From Sipunculus nudus (lineage: Eukaryota; Annelida; Sipuncula; Golfingiida; Sipunculidae): a stretch of DNA of 64,000 nucleotides. The DNA lies in the NCBI GenBank assembly GCA_026874595.1, contig CM049317.1, forward strand, positions 33,943,901-34,007,900. Reading direction: 5' to 3'. How positions within the stretch are numbered: the first letter of the stretch is position 1; every line of letters starts with the position of its first letter. This document shows positions 1 to 11,369 of this stretch, piece by piece. The notes under the pieces are model-generated. The model did not search any database. It was given only the letters and a program-made list of their open reading frames with translations, and was not told the origin of the DNA. The position numbers and the translations under genes were made by a program.

Positions 1-664
1 AGAATTTGATCTAGAACTGTCCTAGAATTTTGGGTAATCCTATTTGGCTCTTTAACTAATGCTGTGAGCTGGACTTCGTCGCAGAGCGCCTTCAATTTGT
101 TACCGTGGAAAGTAGAAAAATCAGCATTAAGATCACCACATATAATTAGGGTTTACGGACCCGAAGCCTTTGCTTCGGAAATGACGTCACTCAAATCTTC
201 CCAAAATGAGGCTAAGGTACTAGGTGGGAGATATATTATACCAATAAGTATTTTTTATTTGCGAGGCGCATTTCAGTCCACAACATTTCCAAATCTGGAA
301 TCTCAAGGTCACTACGCCTCTTGATCGAAAGGTGAGATGCTACTTATAGTACAACTCCACCTCCGATACCAGTTTGCCGATCACGCCTAAGAATGGGATG
401 GTAGCTTGGTAATTTCAAATAATCAGCCTCGTATCCAGGCCTTAAATGTGTCTCACAGAGCATTATTATGTCATATTTATAAGCAAGTGCTATTGATAAA
501 TCAACCATTTTGTCTTCAGATAGGCTTCTTATGTTTACTAAACTCAGTGACACCTGATGTTTAACCTGTGGACCCGGGTTTGGGTGTACATCTCCACATA
601 AATTTACAAGTATATAAGTAATCATTAGTTCGATGCAATACGTACAACTGTAACAAACCGACAA
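1..664 (-). pseudogene. CR1/L2-type LINE ORF2, N-terminal AP-like endonuclease part, broken
   Basis: The minus strand from 664 reads as the start of a non-LTR retrotransposon ORF2, the endonuclease/reverse transcriptase polyprotein that nicks target DNA. After a hydrophobic leader and a 2A-like motif come typical endonuclease/exonuclease/phosphatase-fold segments: 'VNIRSLSEDK', 'IIMLCETHL', 'RRDRQTGIGGGVVL', then 'KRRSDLEIPDLE' and the catalytic-type 'CGDLNADFSTFHGNK', ending near 'RTVLDQI' at the window edge. The copy is dead. There is an in-frame TAA at 344-346, a frameshift in the A-run (T-run on the plus strand) near 245-252, and another stop just before the GDLNAD block. The reverse transcriptase part lies outside the window to the left. 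The family call (CR1/L2 rather than RTE or Jockey) rests on the domain order and the 2A-like leader. Confidence 0.85.
569..595 (-). other. 2A-like (CHYSEL) peptide motif at ORF2 N-terminus
   Basis: Codons 24-32 of the ORF2 reading frame spell GDVHPNPGP, directly after a hydrophobic stretch (ITYILVNLC). Established: 2A peptides end in D-x-E-x-NPGP and cause ribosome skipping between the last G and P, and 2A-like sequences occur at this position in some non-LTR retrotransposons. Here the usual E is H, so activity is uncertain. Confidence 0.7.
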
Positions 665-954
665 TAGAATGTCATCTAAGTATGTTCACATTCATCGGAT
701 CAGAGCATTTTCTTTTTTGTGTTGGCTGCCTAACAAAGAAAAACGAACAGTAGTGCATAATTATACAAACAATAAAAATAAGGACATGAAGCTTGTTAAT
801 GACAGATAAATTGTACTCTACTGTCCGTAAAATAAGGAATTGAAATAGTGTATAAGTTGGAACGACAGCGAATAAGCGAGCTATTTTGGGCTGCACTTAC
901 AGTACATTAAGACAGCTTAACACTGCTGGTGATTTGGAAAATACAGTTTACTTC

Positions 955-1866
955 CTAAGACGGAGTTGAGGATGCAACTGGGGAAATTGATGAAAAACCT
1001 GGTGAACTAATTGAATGTTTACCCAACGATTCTGTGTAGTTTGTAAACAGCTGAAAAGAACTGAATACATAAATGGACCCTTCTCTATCTTTCACACAGA
1101 TTTTACCTTCAGTGGTCCAGGTATTTACAATGAGTCCAACCTTCCTAAGTCGTCGAGCTGTAGCCGCCATCTGGGCCCGGGATTTTGTCAGAACCTCATT
1201 TATGAAGATGTTCTTACTCTCCACTGAATCCTTTAACTTAGTGCGAACCTTGTACACATTTCATCGTACGCTGTACCTTACAAACTTCACTAATATAGGT
1301 CTAGCACGATGTCCTCCCTTTTTGCCAACACGATGAGTACGGTCGATATCTTTTGGTTTGATAACAATGCCCAGACTTTTCTTTGCAAACTCTATGACCT
1401 CACGTTCAGTATCGTCCTCATCAGTCTCAGGAAGGGGGTTACGCAGGGAGTTTCGCCTTGAGTATTGTTGGAGTTCGTCTATTTCATCCTTCATCTTGCT
1501 GGACTCATCAGTCAACATTTGGACTTTTTGTTCTAAGTGTGATATAAGATTTTCGTACTGGCTTACCACTGCATCAATGGTGGACTTGAATGTCGACACC
1601 AGTGATTGTTGGACAATTTCATTTGATAAGGCCTCTTGGAGGTATGACACAAATACATCAGCATTTTTAATGTGCAACTGTTCTGGTTTGTCAGTAATAT
1701 CCTCTCCAGAATTGTTCTGATTATGACGCTTACTGGTACTCTCAGTTTTAAAGGATTCATTTAGTTGGCGCTTTTGCGTGTACCGGTCAATACTCTGTTG
1801 ACCGCCCGTTGCCCCCTGTCAAGTGTTTCGCTTATTGTGCGTGTTAGGTCGCGGTTGAGTAGACAT
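955..1866 (-). pseudogene. LINE ORF1 (coiled-coil, RRM-like RNA-binding protein), two in-frame stops
   Basis: One minus-strand frame runs from an ATG at 1866 to a stop at 955 (303 codons). It is interrupted only by TGA at 1819-1821 and TGA at 1261-1263. The product starts with a basic, polar N-terminus. A coiled-coil-like stretch follows ('LEQKVQMLTDESSKMKDEID'), then 'ELQQYSRRNSLR', 'DIDRTHRVGKKG', 'RPILVKFV' and 'YKVRTKLKD', and it ends in 'VNTWTTEGKICVKD'. These blocks match the ORF1p layout (coiled coil, RRM, C-terminal domain) of LINE RNA chaperones. It lies 290 bp upstream of ORF2 in a different frame, so both belong to one element. Both stops being TGA fits CGA-to-TGA decay, but recoding cannot be excluded from one copy. 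Confidence 0.85.
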
Positions 1867-3296
1867 GCTGAGGCGAAATGTAATTTGAGTTGCCCAGGGC
1901 GGACAAATTGAAAATTTAACTTTTACTACAGTAGAAAATCAGAACACTTTCGACTCACCAAAGTTCGGTCATGTATCACCATACCAGTTAGTAATATCCA
2001 GTAATGTTCTGGTATTATTTGCTCCTTTAGCTGCCATGCAAAATGAAATATTGCTAAGAGCACACACAGACGTGTCTTGTCAATTGCGCGCCATCTACCG
2101 TGTAGAAAAAGGTTTGATAATAGTCATTCTGGATTAAAATGTTTTATTAAGGAACATTTATTTCGTATTATATAATTTTTTACCGTTCGAATTTTAAACA
2201 CAGCAGGCATGAATTTTGAACAGGCTGGTGTGACTATATTCTTATCGTCGTGTCAGTCCGTTTGTTCGTCTGTTATTCTGTTCGTCGATTTTCTCTTTAC
2301 AACATATTAGTAGCTCACGTGTCTCACAGTCTGGTCAGATAAATAAAATTTTAGGAATTAAAACTGACCATCGAAACATACAAACATCATCGGAAAACGG
2401 TTTTCGGTTACCATGGAAACGCTTGTTCAGTGTAAGGTTATTGTGAATCGTATTGTCGCTTTCCAAAAAAAGGTTTCGTACGTGTATCGTTTACTTGAGA
2501 TACTGGTCGCTCATTGCGATGGCAGTTAGATCAGTAGGACACCACTAGGTGTCATACACCGTCAATGGGATTGCTCGATTTGACTACACTTGTTTGGAAA
2601 CGTTACAGTTTAAACCATGAAGAATATACATGTACAGTGGCGAATCCAGAAGGTGGGGGTGGGGGGAGGGGGGAGGCCGCTAATATTCAATTGGAGCTTG
2701 ATTCTTAAAATTTGTTCTTAATTTTTTGTTTTGTTATATATAAAAATGATGTGTGTGTTATCACGTAAAACACTTCCCCCTATGGGAAATATTTAAAAAT
2801 TATAGAGCCGTGTCTTTATTAAATTTTATTGATGTACATGGGGGACCCATTCCCTCATGGGAGAAATTTTTGATATGCAATTTAAAGACGACATTTGAAG
2901 CATCTTTGACAAAGGATTATGAGGATTTTGTTTTCCTCAACTGCTATTTAATTTTTGCATATAGTATAAAAATTTATATTTCTGCAAAATTTCTGTATAA
3001 ATCGTATAATTGTTTCGTATAACTAATGACTTTGACCTTGAACTAAGTTACTTGGCTTTGAGAACTAATTTATCGTACCCTGAATTAATCAATCTTACAC
3101 AGAAACTGTGAGATGTGTCAAAATGATAATATATATATATAGATTTCGAGCAAAAATAGGCTAGCAAATGCTTTGAGGGGCCCTAAAGTGACCGTGACCT
3201 TGACCTTTTGCCTTGATTGTGACCTCAGATGGCCGAAAAAGTATGCTTATCATATCGGCCACGCTCGAAACATACAACTGTCGTTTTCTAATTAGA
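1867..3296. other. No gene recognised; probable LINE 5' region then AT-rich spacer
   Basis: The first few hundred bases probably include the 5' UTR of the LINE, which reads leftward. There is a G-rich tract near 2650-2680. No splice-consistent coding exon or tandem array was seen. Confidence 0.5.
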
Positions 3297-3674
3297 GAGT
3301 CTACGTCCAGCGTACTGGTTGTCAATGTGCCGTTATATCCGTCAGTTAGAATGCAAATATTCCGACATTTTTGACAACGCCTCTTGGCCTACAGGTATGC
3401 AATCACTTGACATAAACCAGAGCAATTGTTAGCCTTTTTTAGTACAGAAGGGCGCTGTTTTTCCGGATACCAAAATTCTAAAAACTCGTTTCCCAAATTT
3501 AAAATCGGCAACGCGAAATTTATTTGAATTTACGAAATATATTTTCAAGCATGTGAATACTTCAAAAGATTTTTTTATATTGCAAGTCACAAAAGACTAC
3601 AGTCAGGTGTTTATAGTCAGGTGTTTAAGCCCAGTGGTGAAATTAATTAATTATATCCGGGTCGATGTTGTGTG
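3297..3674 (+). repeat. Dispersed repeat family X, copy 1
   Basis: About 380 bp shared with 4652-5031. It starts 'gagtctacg', contains 'cataaaccagagcaat' and a 'tttttccggat' block, and ends near 'aagcccagt...ccgggtc.atgttgt'. It has no coding capacity and no clear terminal inverted repeat, so it may be a degraded SINE or MITE. Confidence 0.7.
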
Positions 3675-4651
3675 AAAACTACAGCTAGTCCCGCAATGCT
3701 AAGCTTCCTATACCCTTATACTATACTTGTGTTTTATCAACCATGTCTTATTTGTATTCGAGCAAGCATAGTTCTTCGGTTTCGGTTTGAATGTCAGGCC
3801 TAGCAACTGAGCAGTTTACTCGCATGGACCAAACTTGAGACAAGAACACCCTAGCTTTTGGATATATATCTGCATTTGGATATGTTGCTATATTTTATTC
3901 CATTGCACTGGACATCTCATGTGTGGAAAAAGAGGTATAGCCTGTTCCACAAAAATGTGCCCATTGAAATTTGGCAATACCTTCATAAACTTGCAGATTA
4001 TTTCAGATGGCATGTAGAAATGAAGGAATGGGTGTGGGTCTAATTTGCTATAAGTAAATTATAAACATACCCAGCAAAATGTTAAAGCAATGCAATTAAA
4101 TCAATATATGAGAAAACAGTCTATTTTTTTATAACACCGCAACCCCATTCATGAAGGTCAAGGTTACCGCTCACATGCTCAACTAACTGGACTTGAAATC
4201 TCCTGATTGTAAAATAACTGGTCATAAATATTCTTAAATATATAGTTGTCTGCAACCTATGGCAGACGCCGTGTCACTTGGCCACAAGATTCAGAAGAAC
4301 CAAAGGGTTGCAAAATATAATTATTGGTTTTTTGTTAGTAGGTTTTACATCTCATATAAGCCACTGGTCTCTCATCAGCTTTAAGGTCAGACTGTGTGAT
4401 ACTACTTGAGTTTAAGAGAATAATTGCAAAATTACAATGTGCAACCTTTTGTGGAACAGACTATAGTACGTTTTACAATATTAGTAGCATGCATAGCCTG
4501 TTTTCCTCAGGCATGTCCTTCATCAGTGCAATAACCTCTTTTGTCATTTACCATTCTTCAGATGTGAGAAATGTCATTAGAGTGTCAGAAATAACATTAC
4601 CTGTGTAAAACCGACATAACAATATTTTGAAAAAAAAATTGGGGACTAATA
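3675..4651. other. AT-rich spacer, nothing recognised
   Basis: Only short chance reading frames are present. I see no repeats, RNA genes or exons I can support. Confidence 0.4.
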
Positions 4652-5031
4652 AGAGTCTACGACCAGCGTAATGGATATCAGAGTGCCGTTACATCCTTCA
4701 CTGATGAACGCACATGAGGATATAAATATTTACGTCATTTCTGACAAAGCCTCTTGGTCTACAGGTACGCAAACTCTTGACATAAACCAGAGCAATCGTT
4801 GACTTTTTTTAGTACAATAGACCGCCGTTTTTCCGGATGCCGAAAATCCGAAAATTCGTTTTTCCGAAATATAATATCGGGAATCCAAATTTTTTTTCGA
4901 ATTAACGCAATATATTTTTCAAGCATGTAAATACTTCAAATATTTTTTATTAATTACAAGTCACAAAACACTGCAGTCAGGTGTTTAAGCCCAGTAGTGA
5001 TCTTAAATATTTAGTTCCGGGTCAATGTTGT
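4652..5031 (+). repeat. Dispersed repeat family X, copy 2
   Basis: Aligns by eye along its length with 3297-3674, in the same orientation and about 1.36 kb apart. Shared blocks include 'gcctcttgg.ctacaggta.gcaa' and 'aagcatgt.aatacttcaaa'. The spacing suggests either local duplication or two insertions. Confidence 0.7.
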
Positions 5032-6809
5032 CACCTGTTGTCAACTGTTACATCTGCTTAAACTTGCTGTTATTCTGCTTATTCATCATTTCACTTTAAC
5101 TGTTGTTGTATAGCGCTTGAGTTATATGAACTGGAGAGAGGGTCTTAGTTAAAGGGTCAGAGGCCAGACTGAGCAAGACTGCGGGCACGCTGGGTGTGCG
5201 GGCTATACAAATATGCTGTACGAAGCAGAACTGATAAAAACATATATATTATACATCAAACCTGTGTCAGTCTTTGAATGTACGATCTAACAACTGTCAA
5301 GAATAATATAACTCAAGCATGATCGTTTAGCTGGCACTTGTCAGAGATACGTAGTAAGAAGGGGAAACCGACGGCGGTATGCTTTGATGACAAGCTGACA
5401 TTCCTTGAGGGGTTCGACCGTGGCGACAAGTCTGCCATCATCATTGTGTTAAAAAATTGAGAGAACATTCTCATTAAACGAAGGCAACATTAGCTAGGGT
5501 ATTCAATAGATTATAGCATACAACAGATCTGAAGATTTCAAATTATCCATTTTGATTAGTAGGCTTTACTATCGTTCAAAACCATTTATCCCCTTGCCAT
5601 TCAATCGTTTTGTGCGTGCCGCTTTGGAGGTACCTGTGGTTAGTTAAAGAATCTACACCAAGGGCGATTTCATTCGACCTTTCATTCCTGTGCATTTGTT
5701 GAAAAAGAGCACGTACATATCCTAAAACGGGTAAGACTGATCCCATTAAGGTAAGACTGATCTGTAATTAATCCAAAATGTTTTATATCAATTAAGTAGG
5801 TTAACAAAAAACACTGTTTTATCAGTAAAATGACGTTAAATTAATCACAAACTGTTCTACGAACTTGCCGCTTGAAACCTGACACATTTTCCGAACATTC
5901 GTTTTTCCGAAAGAAAAGCTTGTCCCCCGACTCATCTAGATCATGTAGATCAGGGAGAAGATCAGAACATCTTTATCTTTTGTAATCCATCAATCAGTCA
6001 CTTAAATATTCAGTCATAATAACACCATGATGTCTGTTAACGCCATGCGCTCCCATTTGAAGCCCTATACACTCCAACCCCACTCCAAGATCTTCCAACC
6101 CTCTAACGGCCCTGGTTACCAGAGAGTGACCAGTAATAGAGTAGGCCGGATGTGCTATGTAGCTTGAAAATAAATGTTAAAATTCGGTGTAATATCAATT
6201 GCAAATAAATTATATACATTTCACTATTACTTGGACTGGTGTTTGATAACCAGAGGTGTTGCTGAGAGAGCGCAAAGATTGATAGAACTTAGCAATCATG
6301 GGGAACCGGCTTTAGTCTGCAAGAGCTTAAAAACAAGGTCAAGTAAATCAAGTATTTTTTATGATATCTGGCCCCACCCGAGGAAAGACCATAACAACAG
6401 ATTATTAGATATTCAGCTTTTGCATGTCATAACAGTCTGATCTTAATTATTGTTAAATTCAATACTTGCCGGTCATGTCTATTGGTCTCCACAAAACATC
6501 AGTGACGAATAGGAACAGCTTTTTAACGGACAAAGAACAATCACGTTGTGAACTTGTACATGTTTAATAAATGAGCATTTGACAAGAAAATGTTAGAAGG
6601 TAATCAGGCTTATACTGGGAATACAGTTCACGCAGGTCAATTATAATCTAATAGCCCCTGTAGTAATGCTTCTCTGGTTGGCTTCTCAGCCAAGTATGTC
6701 ATATCCGACTCCCAGCAACAGGGCCCTTTTTATCGCTAGAGCACAGAACAAAAATCGCTAGATCAAAGTGATGAATGTTACATTTTTGTTTAAATCATAT
6801 TTAATCACA
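5032..6809. other. Intergenic; one short exon-like frame at 5347-5460
   Basis: Mostly AT-rich spacer. At 5347-5460 (+) a 37-codon frame ends in TGA and reads like real protein (KKGKPTAVCFDDK, then FLEGFDRGDKSA). It is preceded by a 'cacttgtcag' acceptor-like site. I recognise no family and see no partner exon, so this may be a gene relic or chance. Confidence 0.25.
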
Positions 6810-6814
6810 CTCCG

Positions 6815-7085
6815 TTATACCCAGGGTTTAAAATGAGTCTACGATGAAAAATTATAATTATATATAAACATCTGTAAAGAATGAAGAAAAAACTTCACCA
6901 AAGTCACGTGTAATGGTTTCATTCATTACTGAATGTTCAGAGACAACCCCCATGAAAGTAATTTCTGTAAGTATAGCTAGATATAACATTATGAACATTA
7001 GTATTCCCCTGCTTTAAGAATTGTGCCGTGTCATACCCGAAACCTTTGAAATCAGGCTCGTATATCACTTAAAGCTTTTAGAGCG
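6815..7085 (-). repeat. Partial duplicate of the sulfotransferase 3' end and downstream flank
   Basis: This stretch is a diverged direct copy of about 7200-7505. Both contain 'acccag.gtttaaaat', 'aaacatct.taaagaatgaa' and a 'caaggtc' or 'caaagtc' 'atgtaat' block, and both end in the C-terminal coding tail of the sulfotransferase. Confidence 0.75.
7017..7080 (-). pseudogene. Relic of a second sulfotransferase C-terminus
   Basis: The minus strand reads 'VIYEPDFKGFGYDTAQF', clearly paralogous to the intact gene's 'VMYEPDIVAFGYDPAQF'. A stop codon precedes it where the intact gene has glycine, and the normal stop after the final F is missing. No further upstream coding sequence survives, so this is the leftover of a tandem gene copy or a partial duplication. 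Confidence 0.75.
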
Positions 7086-7365
7086 GTTTACGTGTGAATA
7101 CTGTATTACATGACTGATTAATTATTCCATTTTATAACTGTTTAAGACTGATAAAAACAGGATTAAGGAATAACTGATTATATTAACTGTCCGTCTCTCT
7201 GCTTTTTACCCAGAGTTTAAAATAAGGCTTTGATGAACAATGATACGTAAACATCTATAAAGAATGAAACAAAAACTTCATCAAGGTCTCATGTAATTGT
7301 TTCATATATTTACAACCCAGCAACCCTCTGTGATAACTATTTCTGTGACGCTGGTAAAAATAACA

Positions 7366-7371
7366 TTTATT
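7366..7371 (-). promoter_or_regulatory. Poly(A) signal AATAAA for the sulfotransferase gene
   Basis: A canonical AATAAA on the minus strand lies about 69 nt beyond the stop codon at 7440-7442. The matching position in the downstream duplicate is mutated. Confidence 0.55.
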
Positions 7372-7439
7372 AAGACAAATTGAATATTATATTTTATATT
7401 TCCTCAAATTAAGTCTGTAGACATTTGCATTCATATTGT

Positions 7440-8492
7440 TCAAAACTGAGCGGGATCATAGCCGAAAGCTACGATATCAGGCTCGTACATCACTCCAAGC
7501 TTTTCTATGAGATCCCTCGGAAGATTACTGAAGGCTTCATTTCGCGCCCTAGCTTTTCGGGCGTCAACAATTTTTGCTCTCTCATTTTCTGGATAACGAC
7601 CAAGAAGCCTATTAATCTCCTTTCCACAAAGCAGGCTTATGTTGGACTGTGCGGACAACCAATCTTCTATCTTAGGAAGAAGAGACTCTTTGTCCACCAC
7701 GGGATCAACTAGCCCATTCGTCGCTAAATTGTTAAAATTGACGAGTACAACTTCATGTTTCGTGTGACAATTTATCTTATTTACCAATCGGCACCCGGCG
7801 TCAACCTTTGCCTTTAACCTTGAATCAACGTGGGCCCAGCTGTCATGAATCTCTTTACTGATCCCAAGCTTATGAATCATCACTTTCACGTCCTCGTCAA
7901 AGCTCTCCATTTTTCCTATGAAGTCGTAGGGCATCATACACGGAGAGCAAATATCATGGTACCTAATCCAGTGATAATTAAGCTTATTCTTTTGTCGATG
8001 CATCTCAATTATGTATGTAATAAATTCCTTGAAGGTAACACTAGGAAAACATTTCCGATCAGTGTTTGTTAAATTATTAGTCGTCACTCTTATAATACTG
8101 TGTGCAATGCTTCGAAAGGCACTCATTTTCAATAAAAACTTAGAAGTATAAGCCGACCACAGACGATGATAGGGGTGTCGTACAAACAAGACTTTGAAGT
8201 AGGATTTAATTCTTTTTCTCTTTTCTTCTTCGCTATACTTGCTCAATATTGGCCTGTCTTTAGTTAACAGAAAATCGTTATAGCGGTGGTCTGGGCTTGC
8301 GAGTCTATTCATGTAAACTGAACCTACCTTTGGAATCACACAAGCAATGAGATTTAGGTCATCATTGGTAAATAACCAATGATAAAACGCCTTTGGTCTT
8401 CGTGCAGCTTTTTCTGCAGATGGCTTTTCTTTACAGTAATTTACCAAAACCTCACTTCGTTTTTCCACGGCTTTAATAATTTCATGAAATTT
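7440..8492 (-). CDS. Carbohydrate sulfotransferase (HNK-1ST/CHST family), exon 3, catalytic domain
   Basis: This exon carries the whole Golgi-lumen catalytic domain, which transfers sulfate from PAPS to a sugar on a glycan. The 5'-phosphosulfate binding loop is 'IPKVGSVYMNRL' (residues 137-148 of my model). The 3'-phosphate binding motif is 'FVRHPYHRLWSAYTSKF' (about 187-203). Other family-like blocks are 'FYHWLFTNDDLNLIACVI' and 'CMMPYDFIGKMES'. The exon begins after acceptor 'cattacag' at 8492 in phase 0 and ends at TGA 7440-7442. A GTG at 8468 is an internal valine codon, not a start. With exons 1 and 2 the protein is 434 aa, normal for the family. The acceptor glycan cannot be predicted. 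The usual 'GCT' after PK-V is 'GSV' here. Confidence 0.92.
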   Translation of the reverse strand, partial: KFHEIIKAVEKRSEVLVNYCKEKPSAEKAARRPKAFYHWLFTNDDLNLIACVIPKVGSVYMNRLASPDHRYNDFLLTKDRPILSKYSEEEKRKRIKSYFKVLFVRHPYHRLWSAYTSKFLLKMSAFRSIAHSIIRVTTNNLTNTDRKCFPSVTFKEFITYIIEMHRQKNKLNYHWIRYHDICSPCMMPYDFIGKMESFDEDVKVMIHKLGISKEIHDSWAHVDSRLKAKVDAGCRLVNKINCHTKHEVVLVNFNNLATNGLVDPVVDKESLLPKIEDWLSAQSNISLLCGKEINRLLGRYPENERAKIVDARKARARNEAFSNLPRDLIEKLGVMYEPDIVAFGYDPAQF

Positions 8493-8724
8493 CTGTAATG
8501 ATAAAAACGGTGATGACCGTTAATAAATGGGCACCTATCACTATATATTTCAGATAAATAAGTTTTGTTATGATATTGAAGTATGTAAAACATTTAGAAA
8601 ATACGATGCCAGTAAGTGATCTTTCTAAATCAAATATTTATCCTCGAAGCTTACAGTGGCTATTTGATTAAACCGTCAGAAGAAGATGAAAAGTTCTGCG
8701 TAATAAAAAATTAAGGCTTCCTAC

Positions 8725-8891
8725 CTGTTTTGATGTCTCATAATGTACGATCACATTCTGTCCCAAAACAGTGTTCTCCTGATGTGCGGGGGCCACTGCT
8801 GTCGTTGCTTTCCGGTTTACCTGACTTGTATTTTCTTGGCCTAAGTCGGAAATAAAGCCGATTAAGATACTACTATGGCTAGAAGTATTGC
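8725..8891 (-). CDS. Carbohydrate sulfotransferase, exon 2, stem region
   Basis: The 167-nt exon lies between an 'aaacagag' acceptor and an 'AAACAG/GTAGGA' donor. It enters in phase 1 and leaves in phase 0, exactly fitting exons 1 and 3. It encodes a polar, Ser/Thr/Asn/Gln-rich stretch (GNTSSHSSIL to VIVHYETSKQ, residues 29-84). This is the expected flexible stem between membrane anchor and catalytic domain in a type II Golgi enzyme. It contains possible N-glycosylation sites such as N-T-S. It was identified by phase and context, since stems are not conserved. Confidence 0.8.
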
Positions 8892-9100
8892 CTCTGTTTG
8901 AAAATACTAGAAGACCTAGTTAATTATTGCATCACAGATTACCTGATATATGTCTTGATATTGGCTCCTTATGGTTATGCGACGGCAGTGAAATCCAAAA
9001 AATTACATGTAGTATTTTTTAAAAGGTTATGGCCAAAGGATATCCGGTACCATGTGTTATTCTCATTATAATAGGGAGGCGAAAATAGCTTTTTGAGAAA

Positions 9101-9102
<2 letters not shown>

Positions 9103-9155
<53 letters not shown>
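9103..9155. repeat. (TA)n microsatellite in sulfotransferase intron 1
   Basis: About 26 uninterrupted TA repeats just inside the donor of intron 1. Confidence 0.95.
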
Positions 9156-9158
<3 letters not shown>

Positions 9159-9186
9159 TGAGGGAACCACATGTAACGCCACTTAC

Positions 9187-9271
9187 CATAGATTCCATAA
9201 GAAAATATCAAGGTTGTAAGAGTCGCAGAAACGGCAGCCAATATCCAGAAGCATCTTTTGGTCGACTCCAT
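9187..9271 (-). CDS. Carbohydrate sulfotransferase, exon 1, start and signal anchor
   Basis: ATG at 9271 opens MESTKRCFWILAAVSATLTT, continuing LIFSYGIY. This is a short basic cytoplasmic tail followed by one hydrophobic helix, the type II signal anchor expected for a Golgi sulfotransferase. The donor is ATG/GTAAGT at 9187/9186 in phase 1, matching exon 2. Intron 1 contains a (TA)n tract. An upstream TTG-initiated extension is not needed. Confidence 0.85.
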
Positions 9272-11016
9272 TTGAAATATGCTACCTCGTGATAAACAAA
9301 CACTTTGTGATTTTTTTTGTAAACAGATAATCACCAATTATACATAGTTTCTTTAGCCTGTATGAGCCCTATGAAGGGATTCATTTATTCAGGTAAAGCT
9401 CATTCTTGACATTAATTCAAAACGATTTTGTAAAGGCGTTTTCATTTCGTTTGTTACAGACTCGACTGCATTTAGATTTCTTATATATTAGACCTTTTTG
9501 AGAATAAGTGGTATCGACGTCTATTTTGATCTGTTAGTTCATAGCCAAATCAGTTTATTTATTAAGTATATTCTGCCCTTTTTTGTTACTGGCGCCTATA
9601 TTACAATCACTATATTAGATGTTATCATCCCCAGCTACATAACTACGCATCTGCGATTTAACCCTTTAAAAGAGCCTATTTTGATATCAGACGTCTATCA
9701 ACTGAAATAATCTCCTTAGTCTTTCAAAAAATATGCACAACGAATTCACTCCAACCGCACACAATCTGTTCATTTTGTTTACTCCTACGTGTTTATAAAG
9801 TGTGGGGGACGCTGATTGATTTTTTGGTGGCAAGCAGACGAAACAGAGTTTTGCAAAGGGCGTTTAACAATGAGTAATCTTTAAGCTTCGGCAAATATGC
9901 AAACAACCACCTTAGGTTACATGGTTTTCTGTTTGTTAAGATTACTGTGTATGATGACAACTGGTAGATACAAAAATCCTTACATCTGTCACAGATGCGT
10001 TATAAGAAGTTTTCTTTAAAGGAAGTATCTAGGTTATATAGATATATTTACAGAGTAAGCCATAATCAAATACTTTCTATAGACAAGGTAGGTGAATAGA
10101 TGGCTTTAAACACAAAGACAAATAAGGTTAAAACAGACATTACATGGTCTTGCATATAATACATTACCCGTGTCAATTCTACAAAGAGTACTTTTGTAAT
10201 TTTAAATGTAGAAACATAAAACCCCCGATAATCTCATTCATCGCACATTAACTAGTTAATGAAGGAAGAAAAAGACTGTACATTAAAGATGTTATTTTCT
10301 AAAATAAGAGTTGGTTTGACTTGTCATAGTGTTTAGGTTGCAGATTTTGATTGCGCCACACTCAAACATATGTAGTCTATGAGCAAATTAATTTATTGCA
10401 ACTTCAGTACAGAATTGCAGTCCGAACGAAGTTAACACCTCATCCCATTGAACTCCCATGATAAAAACGACGTTTGATATAGGAATATATATATATTTAT
10501 ATATATATATATTATTATTATTATTATTATTATTACAAAATGATATTAAAACTAGGCCCTCTTAAAGATTTCCAGTTAACAAATCTTTTATTCCTATAAC
10601 ACCCAAAAACATGCTCATCTTCTGCAGACAGACTGCATAGTTTGATAATATGATAGGTGTTAAACTTCATTTGTGGCTCATGTTGTGCTCGTGGTCTGTT
10701 TTGTAAGGATCAAATAAACCAACATCAGGGGTTCTGGTACGCTGAATCATACCATAAACTTGTATTAAAACTATTGTTAAATTGATCTGCTTGTATTAGA
10801 AAATGTGATATGTTTTGTCAATGTACCAGAAGATTAAATGTCTGTGGCTGGCGATAGGTGTCGCTAAATCGAAAGGACGAATAAATGGAAGAACCAACAT
10901 ATTTCTTGTACACTGCAATGGCTATTGTGCTGTCTTGGTACAATCTGATTTGTTGCATTTACATGTAAAAGAAGGACGGGAGAGATACAAGATGTGTTGA
11001 TACTTCATTTCAAATC
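9272..11016. other. Upstream flank of the sulfotransferase gene; no further gene seen
   Basis: The promoter of the minus-strand gene should start here, but I see no convincing TATA box close to the ATG. A mixed (TA)/(ATT) microsatellite occupies about 10484-10535. The remaining frames are short and lack splice logic. Confidence 0.45.
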
Positions 11017-11052
11017 TCTCTCTTTCTCTCTCTTTCTCTCTCTCTCTCTCTG
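11017..11052. repeat. (CT)n tract
   Basis: Pyrimidine-only CT repeat with a few TTT interruptions. Confidence 0.9.
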
Positions 11053-11369
11053 TGCAGGAACGCTATAATTTCTAGCATACCACGTCATCAATGTAATACA
11101 TATGCATTCTTCCATGGTTTCGTCATTGAAACAACCTTTCTGACATTTGACAAAATTTGACTTAGGCTTCCGGTGCAATATGGCGGGCTAGACGGACCTG
11201 CTCCTCGAAACCTCTCAAATAAATTCGAATTATTGTGTAACAGAGCATTCGTACTGGTGGACATATCTTGTGTTGGTCAAAGGAATGGAACTTAGATGAA
11301 AAAAAAAACAAAGTAATAAATACAAGGAATAGAAAAAAGATTTGAAGAAAAGGCAGTACCATTTGACGG

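Noticed and set aside
64-324. Plus-strand 86-codon frame at the left edge
   Set aside because: Antisense of the LINE endonuclease.
8466-8468. GTG start for the sulfotransferase
   Set aside because: A phase-matched acceptor at 8492 and two upstream exons with stem and signal anchor explain the N-terminus.
9103-9155. Coding frames with Ile-Tyr repeats across TA tracts, here and at other (TA)n sites
   Set aside because: TA microsatellite translations with no other coding signal.
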